Below, piece by piece: positions 1-9,954 of a stretch of DNA of 41,388 nt; position 1 is the first letter of the stretch; the number at the start of each line of letters is the position of its first letter. Source of the stretch: Pelagophyceae sp. CCMP2097. Lineage: Eukaryota > Sar > Pelagophyceae. Made by a program: the position numbers and the translations under genes. The notes beneath the pieces were generated by a model, which worked only from the letters and a program-made list of their open reading frames with translations, made no database searches and was not told the DNA's origin. The DNA lies in NCBI GenBank assembly GCA_026770575.1, contig MU657236.1, forward strand, positions 186,786 to 228,173, read 5' to 3'.

Positions 1-90
1 GAGCTCGAAATTGGGAATATGTTCAGAAAAAGTTAGATTCTAGTTGGGGCATTTCCGCGAAAGCCGATTCTAATTGGGGCAGGAACTTCC
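1..90. mobile_element. Right end of a GGAAGTTCC-family MITE
   Basis: The stretch holds two copies of a motif close to GATTCTAATTGGGG and ends in GGAACTTCC followed by TA. This matches the right terminus of the complete element at 13049-13238. The left end lies outside the window. It is non-coding and non-autonomous, and a TA target duplication is inferred from the family. Confidence 0.6.
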
Positions 91-164
91 TATTCCAATC
101 GTGGGAGAATCAATTAAAATTCCTCTTAGACGAAATTCGACAATGACAATTGTTTTTTTAGCGA

Positions 165-515
165 TTATGGCGACTGGTTTCGGGTTTGCGCGCAAACGAC
201 ATCGATAACGACGAAGCGGAGGATCGCGTCGCAGCGCCCGAACATGCGGCCGAGCATGGAGTCCTCGACCTTAGTCAGCACGGACCGCGACGTCTCGAGC
301 CGCACGTCGCCGACGTTGAGCTTGACGACGCCGTCGGACGCCGGCGTTGTTGCGCGCATGCGCGCCTTCTCGTCGTCTTACTGAGCGCGGTCGCGCTCGA
401 CCGCCTTGTGCTTCTTCTCGAGCTCGGCTTCTCCGCGCGCGAGCTTCTCGTCCACTTGCCGCATCATGGCCGCGCGGTCGTCCTGGAGCGCCTGGCGGTC
501 CCTCGCAAGCAGCAC
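165..515 (-). pseudogene. Broken BTB/T1 (KCTD-like) domain gene with coiled coil
   Basis: Read on the minus strand from an acceptor-like CAG at 516-518, the frame encodes a charged coiled coil (ARDRQALQDDRAAMMRQ, then DEKLARGEAELEKKHKAVE). It then meets an in-frame TAA at 380-378. The same frame continues into a segment typical of the first half of a BTB_2/K-channel tetramerisation domain: VVKLNVGDVRLETSRSVLTK followed by EDSMLGRMFGR. The second Gly of the usual LNVGG is Asp here. The second half of the domain (the FIDRD region) is missing and is replaced by MITE sequence. The stop, the altered core residue and the truncation all point to a dead copy. A sequencing error at the TAA cannot be excluded. 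Confidence 0.55.
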
Positions 516-587
516 CTGAGGTGGATTATTCATGTCGAAAGCACAGAATCACCGATGGAACGACGCCGGTTTCGGACCGTTTCGGCG

Positions 588-700
588 TGGCCCAGAGTCG
601 TCGCGTGGGGTATCGGCTTATGGGGTCCAGCCTACCCAATATGGGGTATGGGGGCCCATATGGGGCCCCATATTGGGTCCCATGGGGCGGCGGGGTTCCA
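588..700 (+). repeat. Palindromic ATATGGGGCCCCATAT element, copy 1
   Basis: This is an approximately 110-bp element running from CCAGAGTCGTCGCGTGGGG through GGGGTCCAGCCTACCC and a GGGGCCCC-centred palindrome to GCGGCGGGGTTCCAGC. A close copy lies in opposite orientation at 37128-37247, and a partial copy lies at 876-985. It sits between fragments of the broken BTB-type gene. There is no coding sense, and the mechanism of spread is unknown. Confidence 0.65.
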
Positions 701-875
701 GCCGGCGCGCCTCGCCGCCCACGTGCCGGCCGGACCGTGGCACCCAAACTTTATCCACAGCTCCCCAACTTCCGGAAACTTCAAACGGAGTCTTTAAATT
801 GCTCCTCAACGCACAATCAAATCCATCCACACTATCAGCGATTCGTTCACGGAAATAAATCGCCAAAATACCGCA

Positions 876-985
876 GTGTTTTCCATATGGGGCCCCACCG
901 GGCCGTATGGGGTCCAGCCAACCCAATATGGGCTCATGGGGCCCCATATAAGGCCCCATACGGCGACTCTGGGCGTGGGACGCGC
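876..985 (+). repeat. Palindromic GGGGCCCC element, partial copy 2
   Basis: It shares CCATATGGGGCCCC, GGGGTCCAGCC and ACCCAATATGGG with the copy at 588-700 but is rearranged. On the minus strand it directly follows a short exon-like stretch and carries the same CCCAGAGTCG edge as copy 1. Confidence 0.5.
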
Positions 986-1073
986 GCTCGAGGGCGCCGA
1001 TCGCAGAGGCGCGCGCGTTGCTCGTGCGCCGGACGATTTCGAACGTCGAGGCCAGGTTGCCCGACGACGCCAT
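969..1073 (-). other. Short exon-like coding fragment, unidentified
   Basis: A 35-codon open stretch on the minus strand starts at an ATG (1073-1071). It encodes a plausible helical peptide (MASSGNLASTFEIVRRTSN, then ARASAIGALERASHAQ). It ends exactly where the palindromic repeat begins. It may be an upstream exon of the broken BTB-type gene at 165-515, separated from it by the repeats. No function can be assigned. Confidence 0.3.
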
Positions 1074-1661
1074 GCTCGAGACCTGTATAGGTGTCACTGT
1101 ATTTTAATTTGTATATACAGCATATGTAAATACAGTATTATACGGTAATATACAGTGACCAAAATATTGAATTTCTTGGGACGCCGTATATACAGTCGTG
1201 TATATTGACTTTGGGTGCAACCCCTGGGAAATTACGGCGTTTTCGGTCGTCGCTAGACCGCGAATCGGTCCGCGATGGCTTCCGCCCTGGAGCGGCTGGT
1301 GGTCTGGGTGGACGAGGCCCCTTAACTAGCCTCAAATCGACTCCTCCGGGGATTTTAGTGTACATGGACCCCAACAAGGGACCCCCAACTAGGGACCCCC
1401 GACTAGCCTCCTAAATACCTGGGGGTGACACTGAGTTTCTTTTAAACAATTTGCTAAATGTGACCTTGCATTTCAAGTTAAATGGACGGCGCCGGTTCGA
1501 CGGGTTGCAGCATGAACACTACGCCAGCGCCTTGGTAGATGGTATGAGGGGATGCCCCACGCCCTGTGAGCCAATAATCGCGATGGTATTCATCCTAGCG
1601 ACGTCGCTATCGCCTACGAGGACGAATTGACCTTGCATAAAATGTCAACTTTGTGCAGTCG

Positions 1662-1775
1662 CCACGCGATGAGTTTACGGACAATCCTGATGAAAACTTG
1701 GCGGGTGGTTGTCTCTCGACGAGCTCTTTCGGGCTGGCGCAACCTGGGCGTCGACGCCGGTAACTTTTTATTTTT
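1662..1775 (+). repeat. Dispersed repeat (GCGATGAGTTTACGGAC), copy 1
   Basis: The segment from CACGCGATGAGTTTACGGAC through TCTCTCGACGAGCTC to a TTTTATTTTTT tract recurs in inverted orientation at 13975-14100 with scattered substitutions. It does not encode the same conserved peptide in both places, so it looks like a dispersed non-coding repeat or shared relic. Confidence 0.6.
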
Positions 1776-1779
1776 TGAG

Positions 1780-1840
1780 GACCCGAAGGGTCCTTGCCGT
1801 TTATTCAACGTCAGTTTACGGCAAGGGCCCTTCGGGTCCT
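1780..1840. repeat. 22-bp stem hairpin
   Basis: GGACCCGAAGGGTCCTTGCC and its inverted partner near 1819-1840 form a stem of about 22 bp with a single mismatch around a 17-nt loop. It lies in non-coding DNA. It could be a structured RNA, a terminator-like fold or a mini inverted repeat. There is no poly-T tract or gene context to decide. Confidence 0.6.
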
Positions 1841-1865
1841 TTGATTGAAGGATTACCAGGGGCAA

Positions 1866-1930
1866 TTATGTCTGTCTGTCTGTTTGTCCGTCCGTCTGTC
1901 CGTCGGTCGGTCCGTCCCCGGGTCCATCCG
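1866..1930 (+). repeat. TGTC/GTCC microsatellite
   Basis: An imperfect run of 4-bp units (TGTC, then GTCC/GTCG). It is a simple sequence repeat with no further features. Confidence 0.8.
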
Positions 1931-1965
1931 TGAGGTTCAGCTTTGGGAAGAAAAAAAACAGCAAC

Positions 1966-2130
1966 TCGGCCGATTTAGCGATTGGTGGTTGATGCGATCG
2001 CTAAAATTGGGAGTTGAGGTCGAGCAGGAGCCTCATTGGAATCATCATAGAAGAAGTTTTTGGTCACAGGTTCGAATCTGGTCGGCCGCAAAAAAAAGAA
2101 AAAATAAATAGCTCAATAAGAAATAAAATA
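1966..2130 (+). repeat. tRNA-derived SINE-like element
   Basis: An A-box-like TAGCGATTGGTGG near 1975 and a B-box GGTTCGAATCT near 2068 lie about 80 nt apart. GGCCGAT near the 5' end can pair with TCGGCC just after the B-box, like an acceptor stem. An A-rich tail of more than 50 nt follows. The body does not fold as a tRNA with a convincing anticodon arm, so a retroposed tRNA-like SINE is more likely than a functional tRNA. Confidence 0.45.
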
Positions 2131-2989
2131 ATAAAAATAAAGATAAGGAGGATTTGAAAGTTCAGCGATTAGTTAAATAATTTCAATTATTTACGTGGGC
2201 ATTGCAATGGGATTTGGCTGTATCCTTCGGGTCCTCCGTGTGCCTCCGGCGCGCTCTTGTAATACAATTTTCAGTGTCGCCCCCTATCCTAAATTATATT
2301 GTACATTATACGAGTGTATATGTATATACATGTATATACAGTATAATACAGTGCCCATATATACACACACTGTATATTGGCACCTATAGGGACCTGGTTG
2401 TTCTTTGAAAGAGCAGAAACTTCTTGGCAGAATCCTGTCTCAACCCTAGCCTAAGATCGGCCGGTCGCCCGCGTACTTGTAGAGGATCCCCGGGGAGTTC
2501 TCAGAGTTTAGTATTCGCGATCTGGCATATTTGGGATATTTGGCATTCAAGTTCCTCGAGAGTGTCCAAGTTCATGTTTCGGAGTTCGGGTTCGGAGTTC
2601 GGACCGATACAGCACTTTTCGGGTAAAATGACTTTTCGGTTAGAGGACCGTATAGGGTCCGCATAGGACCGTCGACGGAACCGATGGGCATTCGAGGGGC
2701 CACGTAGGACCAAGAGGCGGAGCCCAGAGGCGGGGCTGGTTGGGTAGAACGCCCAGCCGCGCGACGACCGAGAGCCGGAAACAGCGGCCGTAAAAACAAA
2801 CCAAGAAGGAGAACTGTCCCCGGCTTTTCAGCTTTGGACCCTCTGAACGCAGGGCCGTCTCCTGCCCTCCACATTTCGACCCTCTGAACGCAGGACCCTC
2901 TACGGCCCTTAACAGAGTTGCAGCCGCAGCGCGCCCCGTCTGGAATCCCGCCGTCAATATGGGGCGTATGAATCTTGTGGAGCCCAGAG

Positions 2990-3360
2990 CGACCCCAAAG
3001 CCGCGCGGCGGCGCTGTTCGCTCAAAATTGCGGGAGGCGTGATACGGCCGGTCCATGAGCTCAAAGGTCGAGGAAAGATAGGCCCCCGCGGCCTCGCGCA
3101 CGTCGTAATTGCGCTGCGAGAGGAGCAGCGTAGGCTCCTTCGTCGCGCCGTCTGCTTTGGGCTTCTTGACGCACGAGCACGGTCCTTGAAATTGTCCTGG
3201 TATAGACGGCCGCCCAATCGAAGGAAGATGCCCACCAGGTTGCCGTCCTCAAAACCATTGGTCGCGGAGCTGCTGTGTCAGTAGGCGCCGAAGGAGACGA
3301 GCGCGGGCCAGAGGCCGACAACGTCTCTCCTCTCGAGTATGCATCTCTCGTCGTTGGATG
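2990..3360 (-). pseudogene. Decayed gene fragment, family unknown
   Basis: On the minus strand one frame reads sensibly (VVGLWPALVSFGAY), meets TGA, and continues in the same frame (SSSATNGFEDGNLVGIFLRL, then GGRLYQDNFKD). After about 3175 the coherent frame shifts by one and continues as VKKPKADGATKEPTLLLSQR, then EAAGAYLSSTFELMDRPYHA. One in-frame stop plus one frame change in 370 bp suggests a decayed gene. Unrecognised introns could explain part of it. I do not recognise the family. Confidence 0.4.
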
Positions 3361-3729
3361 GATTTCTTGTATGCGATATCGAATCTTTCGGACGTGGCCG
3401 TAAGACCACATCGAGGCTGGGGAGAGTCCGTCTAGGGACCGTCGACATAATGTGCATGGTCCGTAGAGGGCCGTCTCCGGGGCTGCACTGGACCGCCGAC
3501 GACCCATTCGGACTGGAAACCCGACCTCTGGGGTTCCTTGCCCTTTTGACTTTTGACATGCCTTTTTTTAAGGATATCGATCAGGAACTTAGCGTAATCG
3601 GCCCCGCGGCGGAAACGGGCCTCGGCCGCGGGAGCGTGGCGGCGCGTCAAAGGCGGCCGGGGGGGGGCTCGAGCGCCTCGTTTTCGTGTCGCGGTCGACG
3701 TTTTCGTCGTTGCGTGTGGTCGTTGCCGG

Positions 3730-6700
3730 CTAGAGCGTTTCGTCCTTGAGCATTGTCAGATACTGCGGGAAGTAAATCCGCGCCCAGTCGCCGTCCGAGG
3801 CGACTTTGCCGTCAAGGGGCTGCGTAGGGCGGCACCTAAAGGAACTTGGGTTGCACGACGGGTTCGAAAAACCCGCTTCGCCAACGCACTCGCGGACGAG
3901 CGCGTCCGCCTCTTCGTCGGTCAAGCGCTCGGCGAAGGTGGCGAGGACGCGGCGGAGGTCTTTGGCGTAGATGAAAATCTCCGACTACGCGGCAAAGTTG
4001 CGTTGAAACTTTTGTAAACTTTTGTAAACTTTTGTAAACTTTTGTAAACTTTTGTAAACTTTTGTTCAAAATGTGGAAAGTTACAAGAATCTCGAACGAG
4101 GCAATATTGCCGACTGGCGGCGCGAGAGGGCGGGTGACTCTTCCGCGGGGGGTGCGTCGGGGGCCCGTTTGCAAAGGGGTTGCGTTGGTCCCAGAGGCCT
4201 TTGGTCACCGCCAGAGGGGCCGTCCAGAGGAGCCCCTCATCCGCCGTCTCACGCTTCGGGTCGTTTCGCCATCGTCGACTCTCGATAGGGGCAGGCAACG
4301 AATGCGGCACGTACGGTCGCGAGGTGTTTGGTGTCCTCCATCTCCGCGAGCGCCTCGTTGCGGGAAGCGGCGTCGTCGCGCGATTGGCCTTTGCCGTGCA
4401 AGACCTGCGAGGCGCCCTTCTCTCGACTCGCAGCCTCGCGCATTTTCTGCTTACCATCTCCGCGGCGCCCTCGACCAACGCGCGGAAATTCAGCGCGGCC
4501 TCGTCGGAGTCGATTCTTCTGGTGAGGTATTCTTGGAAGTAGGAACAAAACGTGTCTGACCCCAACAGCCCAGACGCCACCGGTGCCACCGCCGCGCGCT
4601 TCGCGCCGCGCCCTACAAAGCAGACAGTGAGCCCCGAGGCTGCGGGGGTTCCGAGCAAGGCCTTGCCCGCGCAAGGCCTTGCCCGCGCAAGGGCCTCGAG
4701 GAACCGCACGAGGACCGTCCGGGGCGCGCCGGGAGTGATATTTCCAATTGCTGCCGACGGGGCCGCCGACGGGGCCGCGTCGGACCACCCCCCATCGTCA
4801 TCGTGGGGGGTTCTCGGGACGGGCGATGAGGCCGTCTCGGGGCCGTCGAAGACGGGAAAGGTCCGTCTTGGGACCGTCTCGGACCGGTAAGCATCCCAAC
4901 CAGACGGTTCGCATCGGGGTCTTGTGGGACCTCCGAGGGGCCATCAACGGACCCTCGAGGCTCCCCTCGGCCGATGGGGCGAGGATGACCGTCGAGGGGG
5001 CGCAACCGAGACGTTGAGGGGCGCAACCGAGACGTTGAGGGGCCGGCGAACCGCACGGGGCCGGCTGTCCGAGGACCGTCTGCCTCGGACCCGAGGACTC
5101 TGTCAAAGGGGACCGTCCAAGGGCCTCTTCAGGACCGTCGACAGACCGCCCGGGGCCGTCTCGAGGCCTTTCTCGGACCGCCTCGGGCCCCCGCCGGACC
5201 GCGGGCCCGCACGAGACTGGCAAAGGGGCCGTCTTCGTGTAAGACCGTCTGTCGCAGAGGGACCCTCGGACGATGTGTCAATGGGCCGTATGGGACCACC
5301 GAGGGGCCGAAGTGGGCCGTCGAAGGGGCCGTCTCGGGGCCGTCTATGCCCCCCCCTGTCCGAGGCGTCCAAGGCCTTTCGAGGGGCCTTTATGGGGCCC
5401 GTCTCCGGCCCGCCGCAGAGCCGCGGCGGTTGACGCGCCCGCCGGCCAGGTGTCTCCCGGGTCCTCGCCAGCGCCGCAAGTCGCCCACCAGCCGCTTGGG
5501 GCAAAAAAGGGCCGGTCGGCCTTGGTCGCACCGACGTGGGGCCGAACCTCCGTGGCTTCGCACCCACGCTTGGGACTGGCTTCCGTCGGAAGACGCGCAC
5601 CAATGGCTTCTGGAGCCGTCTCGAGGGACTTTGGAGAGGGACTCCGTCGAGGGGCCTTTTTCAAAAGACCTTGTCGAGTGACTGAGGGGCCGCCGTCGTG
5701 TTCCCACTGTCGTGGCTCGGTCCGCGCCGGCCGGCGCGCAGTCCGTTTCGAGGGTCCGTTTCAAAGGTCCGCTTCGAGTGGCCGGTCTCAAGAGACTTTG
5801 TCCAGAGGGATCCGCTTCGAGAGGCCGTCGAGGAGGGGCGGATTCGGGGAGCCCTGCAGAGGCGCCGTCTCGAGGGTCGGCAAGGGACCCTCCAGAGGGG
5901 ACCCTCTCGGGGGAGCTGTGAAGGAGGGCCCTCAACAAGGACCGCCGTCGGGTCGACCTCGAGAAGGGCATCTCGGGGGCCGTTTCCGAGGGACCGTCCG
6001 TTGACGAGGCCGTTTCCGAGGGGCCGTCCGTTGACGAGGCCCGTCACTTTGCATCAGCTCCTCGGGGCCGTCCCGGGGCATCTCTCTCGAGGCAACATGG
6101 CCTCGAGAGGCCGTCCGGAAGCATCTCGAGAAAGGACCCCCACGGCCGCTGCTCGGCCACCTTGCACAAGGATCGTTTCCGAACGAGTGTTGCCGAAGCA
6201 TCGCCCCGAGGGCCCTCAAGGGCCGCCGAGATGACCCTCGCCGGGGGATGATGTCTCGAGGCACTGTTTTGAGGAGCAGCGTCAGTCGATGCGGACCGTC
6301 CAAAGGGATCATCGAGCGGGAGCGCCCACAAGGACGAGCACGAGCTTCAACGGGTTCGGGTTGACCCGAAACCCGCGCCTCGGGTTTGCCGGGTTTGCGC
6401 GTTTTGGCCGACCTGTCGACCCGCGGGTCTAGCCGTGGCACAAACCCGAACCCGCGCGCCGGGTGGCAAACCCGCGGGTTCGTCGTACCCGCGGGTACCC
6501 GACGAACCCGCGGGTTCTGGCAAACGCCGGCGCCGCACCCTGAAAGGACGTAACATCCGGGATCGCACCGGGTTTCCTCCACTCGGGTTTCTTTATTCGC
6601 GTGCAATTGTCGTGCGCATCATATATTGGAACTCGGGCTGCGCGGTCGCGAGCGGCGTCGACGCCGCGGGTACGGTGGCTCTCCGGAAAGGGGCTTTAAA

Positions 6701-8067
6701 GTACGTTCGGCCCGTCCAGAGGGACCTTGCAGAGAGACCTTGAAGAGGGTCAGTCCAGAGAGACCGTCTACAGGGGCCCAGAGGGAGCGTCCAGAGGGAC
6801 CTTCCAGAGGGACCTTGCAGAGGGGCCATCCAGAGGGGCCGTCGAAAGGGGCCGTCTGGATGGACCTTCAAGAGAGTCTGTCCAGAGGGACCTTGCAGAG
6901 GGCCCGTCCAGGGAGGCTCTCCAGAGAGACCGTCCAAAGGGCCCGTACAGAGGGGCCGTCCAGAGGAATCAAGAGGGCCCGTCCAACCGTCCCGAGGAGC
7001 CGAGGGGCCCAGCGAGATTGCCCGGGCGCCCTCGAGAGAGGGCCGACAACCGAGAGCCGTCTCGAGGGAGCGTCGTCTTTTCCTTTCGGCCCCCACTTAC
7101 CGTCGCGCTCCGCCGTCTCCCCGAGGCCGCCCGCCCCATGAGCCTGCGCCTCGCGGAAGAAGACTTCCAAGTCTTCCGCGGTGACGACTTTGCCGAGCAT
7201 GGCGAGAGCTTGCTTGAACGCGGCCCTGCCCTAAGAAAGAGGCCGCGTGGAAAGCAGCCGCTGCAAAAGTGGCCGCGCGCAAGGAGACAAGAGGCTCATT
7301 CGCGCCGCAAGCCCGAGGCGCACCATGCCGTCGGCGCTCTGCGTGGCGACTGAAAAGGCCAGTCGGAGGCGAGCCTCCAAAGCCGCGTCGCCGGCTGCGC
7401 CTTGGGGCCCGTCGTCGCCGTAGTTCTCGTCGCTAAAAGCCTCGTCGCTCAGGCGCGCAAAGTCCTCGTCGTCTACGCGGAACTTGTGTGAATGCAAGGC
7501 CGAAATCGGACGAGCCAGGCCCGCAAAGAGACGGACCGTCGAGTTTCGTCGTGGTCAAAACCAGACCATCCTCGTCCTCGTCCTCGTCGCTGGTCTCGGA
7601 GACCTGCGGGGGAGGCGGGGATTGCGCTTCTGACTCTGGGCCACTCTTTGGCCTTTGGCACCTTTCCTCGAGGCGCCTCTGGCCATTCGGTCCTTCCGCC
7701 TCTGGGCGCCCCTGGCATTTGGGCCGGCGCCTCTGCGGACTGACCGATGTCTCGCCCGAGCCGGAGACATCTTCGTCGTACTGGGCACCCTCTTCGTCGT
7801 CGCCGCTGTCGTCGTCCTCGCCGTCTTCACCGCCGTCTTCACCGTCCACAACACCCCCGCCAGCATAATACCTTTTCACCTGGGCCTCCTCCGCCTCGTC
7901 GTCGGTCTCGCCGGACTCGTCAGAGTCCTAAAACAAGCGTCCGCGCGGGGCCGGGGCGATGCGGCAATAATGTCACGCACCTCGTCGTCCTCGCCATCCT
8001 CGCCTTCACCGTCGGGCACCTTGCGCTCCGGCTCCGCCGCGGCGGCCCCGAGCAGGTAACGCTCCAT
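3730..8067 (-). CDS. Acidic protein with calmodulin-like (EF-hand-like) C-terminus, 8 exons
   Basis: Proposed exons are 8067-7981, 7927-7562, 7482-7324, 7230-7101, 4612-4455, 4404-4315, 3984-3890 and 3835-3730, giving 396 codons plus stop. All junction phases agree. Three introns start GTGCGY and all end AG. Residues 1-150 are very acidic (runs such as EDGEDDDSGDDEE and SDEDEDEDG). The exon 3-4 region resembles degenerate EF-hands (RLRLAFSVATQSADG, AAFKQALAMLGKVVTAEDLE). The last three exons look like a calmodulin C-lobe (IYAKDLRRVLATFAERLTDE, then DGKVASDGDW). Most calcium ligands are poorly conserved, so binding is doubtful. Exon 5 contains SYFQEYLTRRIDSDEAALNF, loosely RGS-like, but I cannot confirm that. 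Intron 4 (4613-7100) is packed with minisatellite repeats. The start is the ATG at 8067. Function is unknown; a nuclear or signalling role is only a guess. Confidence 0.6.
4006..4066 (+). repeat. 10-bp tandem repeat in an intron
   Basis: About six copies of AACTTTTGTA. It lies within the inferred intron 3985-4314 of the acidic EF-hand-like gene. Confidence 0.85.
4820..6060 (+). repeat. GC-rich minisatellite tract (GGGGCCGTCTCGA type)
   Basis: Degenerate tandem units built on GGGGCCGTCTCGAGG and GAGGGACCGTCGA fill this stretch. All six frames are open over long distances only because of the composition. The tract sits inside the inferred 2.5-kb intron 4 of the gene at 3730-8067. I see no gene here. 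Confidence 0.8.
6335..6545. mobile_element. GC-core TIR element, copy A
   Basis: It carries the family signature GGGTTTGCCGGGTTTGCGCG, then TTTTGGCCGACC and GCCGTGGCACAAACCCG. The ends are degenerate (CGAGCTTCAACGGGTTCGGG on the left). It has no coding capacity and lies inside intron 4 of the acidic EF-hand-like gene. Confidence 0.7.
6700..7040 (+). repeat. Minisatellite tract (CAGAGGGACCTTC type)
   Basis: Tandem degenerate units of about 15 nt such as GTCCAGAGGGACCTTGCAGA. It lies inside the same intron as copy A and ends shortly before the exon at 7101-7230. Confidence 0.85.
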
Positions 8068-8195
8068 CGAGAAGCGCGGCCGGCCCTCTCTAGTAGGTGA
8101 GAAACACTAGGTCGTGAACGTCCGTGACAAAATCTGAAGCGTTCGCCGAAAAACGATAGTGCGTTCGGCGACGCAGGACCGCCGCCGCTCTCGGC
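8068..8195. promoter_or_regulatory. Putative bidirectional promoter interval
   Basis: Only 128 bp separate the ATG of the minus-strand acidic gene (8067) from the ATG of the plus-strand zinc-finger exon (8196). Divergent genes this close would have to share control sequence. I see no TATA box or other recognisable element, so the call rests on position alone. Confidence 0.35.
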
Positions 8196-8561
8196 ATGTC
8201 GGGCCCGGCGGCGTGCGCGGGAGGCGCGGCGGCCGGCGAGGCGTTGTTCGCGGGCGAATCGGCGAGCGAATCGGCGGGCGCGGCCGACGAGCCGGGTCCG
8301 GGCAACGGCGGCGCGGGCCTGCCGTTGCCTGGCTACGGCGACACCGTGCCGTGCTGGAAGTGCCGCGGCGCCGGCAAAACAAAGGTCGGCGGCAGGCGGG
8401 CCAAGCGCGCAAAGACCGACGCGGCGCCGGCCGAGGCGGCGACGGTCGAAGCGGCGCCAGAGGCGGCGACGCCAGAGGCGGCGCCGGCAACGGCGGCGTG
8501 CGCGGTCTGCGGCGGCGCCGGGTCTTTTCCGCGGCGCGCGCGGAGCACGGCGCCCGGCAAG
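8196..8561 (+). CDS. Zinc-finger exon with two CxxCxGxG motifs, probable 5' exon of the methyltransferase at 11684
   Basis: A 122-codon exon starts at ATG 8196 with an Ala/Gly/Glu-rich leader. It then shows CWKCRGAGKT (about residues 53-62) and CAVCGGAGSFPRR near the end, a DnaJ-like CxxCxGxG pair expected to bind zinc. Between them lies an Ala/Glu-rich spacer and a basic RRAKRAK stretch. It ends at AAG before GTTACA, phase 0. After this point the frame runs into the GC-core element at 8648 and repeats, so the coding exon must stop about here. The next conserved plus-strand coding block is the methyltransferase exon at 11684, also phase 0. Joining them is an inference, and the donor is not the usual GTGCGY. 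Confidence 0.5.
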
Positions 8562-8647
8562 GTTACACCAGGACGCAGCTCCGAGGCCGAAGGACCGCGG
8601 CCCGTAGGTCAGCTCCGCGGCGTCCCGAGGCAAACCAGAGTCGTTGC

Positions 8648-8815
8648 AGGAGCAGGGACGGGTTCGTGTTTGTCCTGCGCGTCGGGTTTGCCGGGTTTGC
8701 GCGTTTGGGCCGTCCTATATACCCGCGGCTCTGGCCGTGGCACAAACCCGACCCTTCGAAGACGGTATCTCCACAAACCCGCGACCCTTTGGGTTTGGTA
8801 CAGATTGCTCTCCGG
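8648..8815. mobile_element. GC-core TIR element, copy B
   Basis: The left terminus CAGGAGCAGGGACGG is intact, followed by GGGTTTGCCGGGTTTGCGCG and CACAAACCCG. The right terminus is degenerate near CAGATTGCTCTCC. It lies in the inferred 3.1-kb intron between the zinc-finger exon and the methyltransferase exon. Confidence 0.75.
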
Positions 8816-8984
8816 ACGGGCCCCTCCTCTTTGGCGGTCAAGGCCCCTGCAATGTCACTTGCTTCGGCCTCTTTGAAGGGCCCTATCCCACGCAGGGTTC
8901 CATGTCAGAGACGCGTGTTTGTTTTTTTACGAGATCCCTTCAACGTTCCTCGCATCCCGTGCCACATGGTTTGATAGAGGGCCT

Positions 8985-9740
8985 GTCCAAGTGACCGTCC
9001 GAGGATCCGCCCAGGGGACGTCGCATCGAGGCCGCAGCCGAGTGACCGTCCAAGGAACTGACCGTCCAAGGGACCCTACACGGGACTGCCGCAAAGGGAC
9101 CGTTGGGGGACCGTCGAGGGACCGCCCAAGGGATCAGTCGAAGGGACCCTCAAAGGGCCGTCCACGGAACCGTCGCAGAGGGACCGCCCAAGGGACCACC
9201 CAAGGAACAGTCCAAAGGAAGCGTCCGAAGAACCGCCCGAGGGAACGTTCGAGGGACCATCCAAACGTCCGAGGGACCGTCCACGGGACCGTCGCAGAGG
9301 ACCCGACGAGGGCCCGTCGAAAGATAGCTCAAGGGACCGCCCAAGGAACTGTCCAAAAGGACTGTCCAAAGGCCCGCCCAAGGGACCGTCGCAGGGTCCG
9401 TCCGAGGGTCAACCCGCGGGACGTCGCAAATGGGCCACAGTCGAGCGGCCGTCCAAACGACCGCTCCACGGACCGTCCACGGGACCGTCGCAGAGGGACC
9501 GTCGAGGGACCCTCCAAGGGACCCTCAAATGAAACTGTCCAAGGGACTGTCCAAAGGATCGTCCGAGGGACTGTCGAGTGACCGTCCGAGGGATCGTCCA
9601 AAGGACCGTTCGAGCGACCGTCCGAGCGACCGTCCGAGGGGACGTCGCAGAGGGGCTGCAGTCGAGGAGACGGCAGCCGAATGATCGTCAAAGGGACCGT
9701 CGAGAAACCACCGTCAAGGCGACCATCCCAGAGGGCCCGT
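8985..9740 (+). repeat. Minisatellite tract, GGGACCGTCC orientation
   Basis: Dense degenerate units of GAGGGACCGTCCAAG and CAAGGGACCGTCGCAGAG. This is the left arm of an inverted arrangement around core copy C. It is intronic in the inferred zinc-finger/methyltransferase gene. Confidence 0.85.
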
Positions 9741-9954
9741 CAGGAGCAGTAACGGTGTATTCGGGTCGGGTCGGGTTTTCAATTTGTACCGAACCCTCGG
9801 GTCGCGGGTTTGTCGAGCAACCAAACCCGTCTTGTCGGGTCGGGTTCGGGTTCGGGCCGCGGCCAAACCCACTCAAAGGCAGGTCGGCCAAAACGCGCAA
9901 ACCCGGCAAAACCGACCCGCCGTTTCGGGTAAACCCGAACCCGTCCCTGCTTCC
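9741..9954. mobile_element. GC-core TIR element, copy C
   Basis: An element of about 214 bp begins CAGGAGCAGTAACGG and ends CCGTCCCTGCTTC. It contains AAACGCGCAAACCCGGCAAA and CGGGTCGGGTTCGGG. It is non-coding, and its terminal inverted repeats carry two or three mismatches. Confidence 0.8.

Larger units (their letters stand above)
1086..2395. other. Gene-free region with AT-rich ends
   Basis: I see no credible gene here. Both ends carry AT-rich TATACAGT-type repeats (1100-1205 and 2285-2375). Outside these the edges show TATAGGTGTCA and, inverted, TGGCACCTATA, so a degenerate transposon with poor terminal inverted repeats is possible. Inside lie a hairpin, a microsatellite, a dispersed repeat and a SINE-like element, listed separately. 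Confidence 0.35.

Noticed and set aside
4820..6060. Long overlapping open frames on both strands rich in Arg, Gly, Pro and Ser
   Set aside because: They are by-products of a GC-rich minisatellite. All frames stay open, no conserved motif appears, and flanking exons splice across the region.
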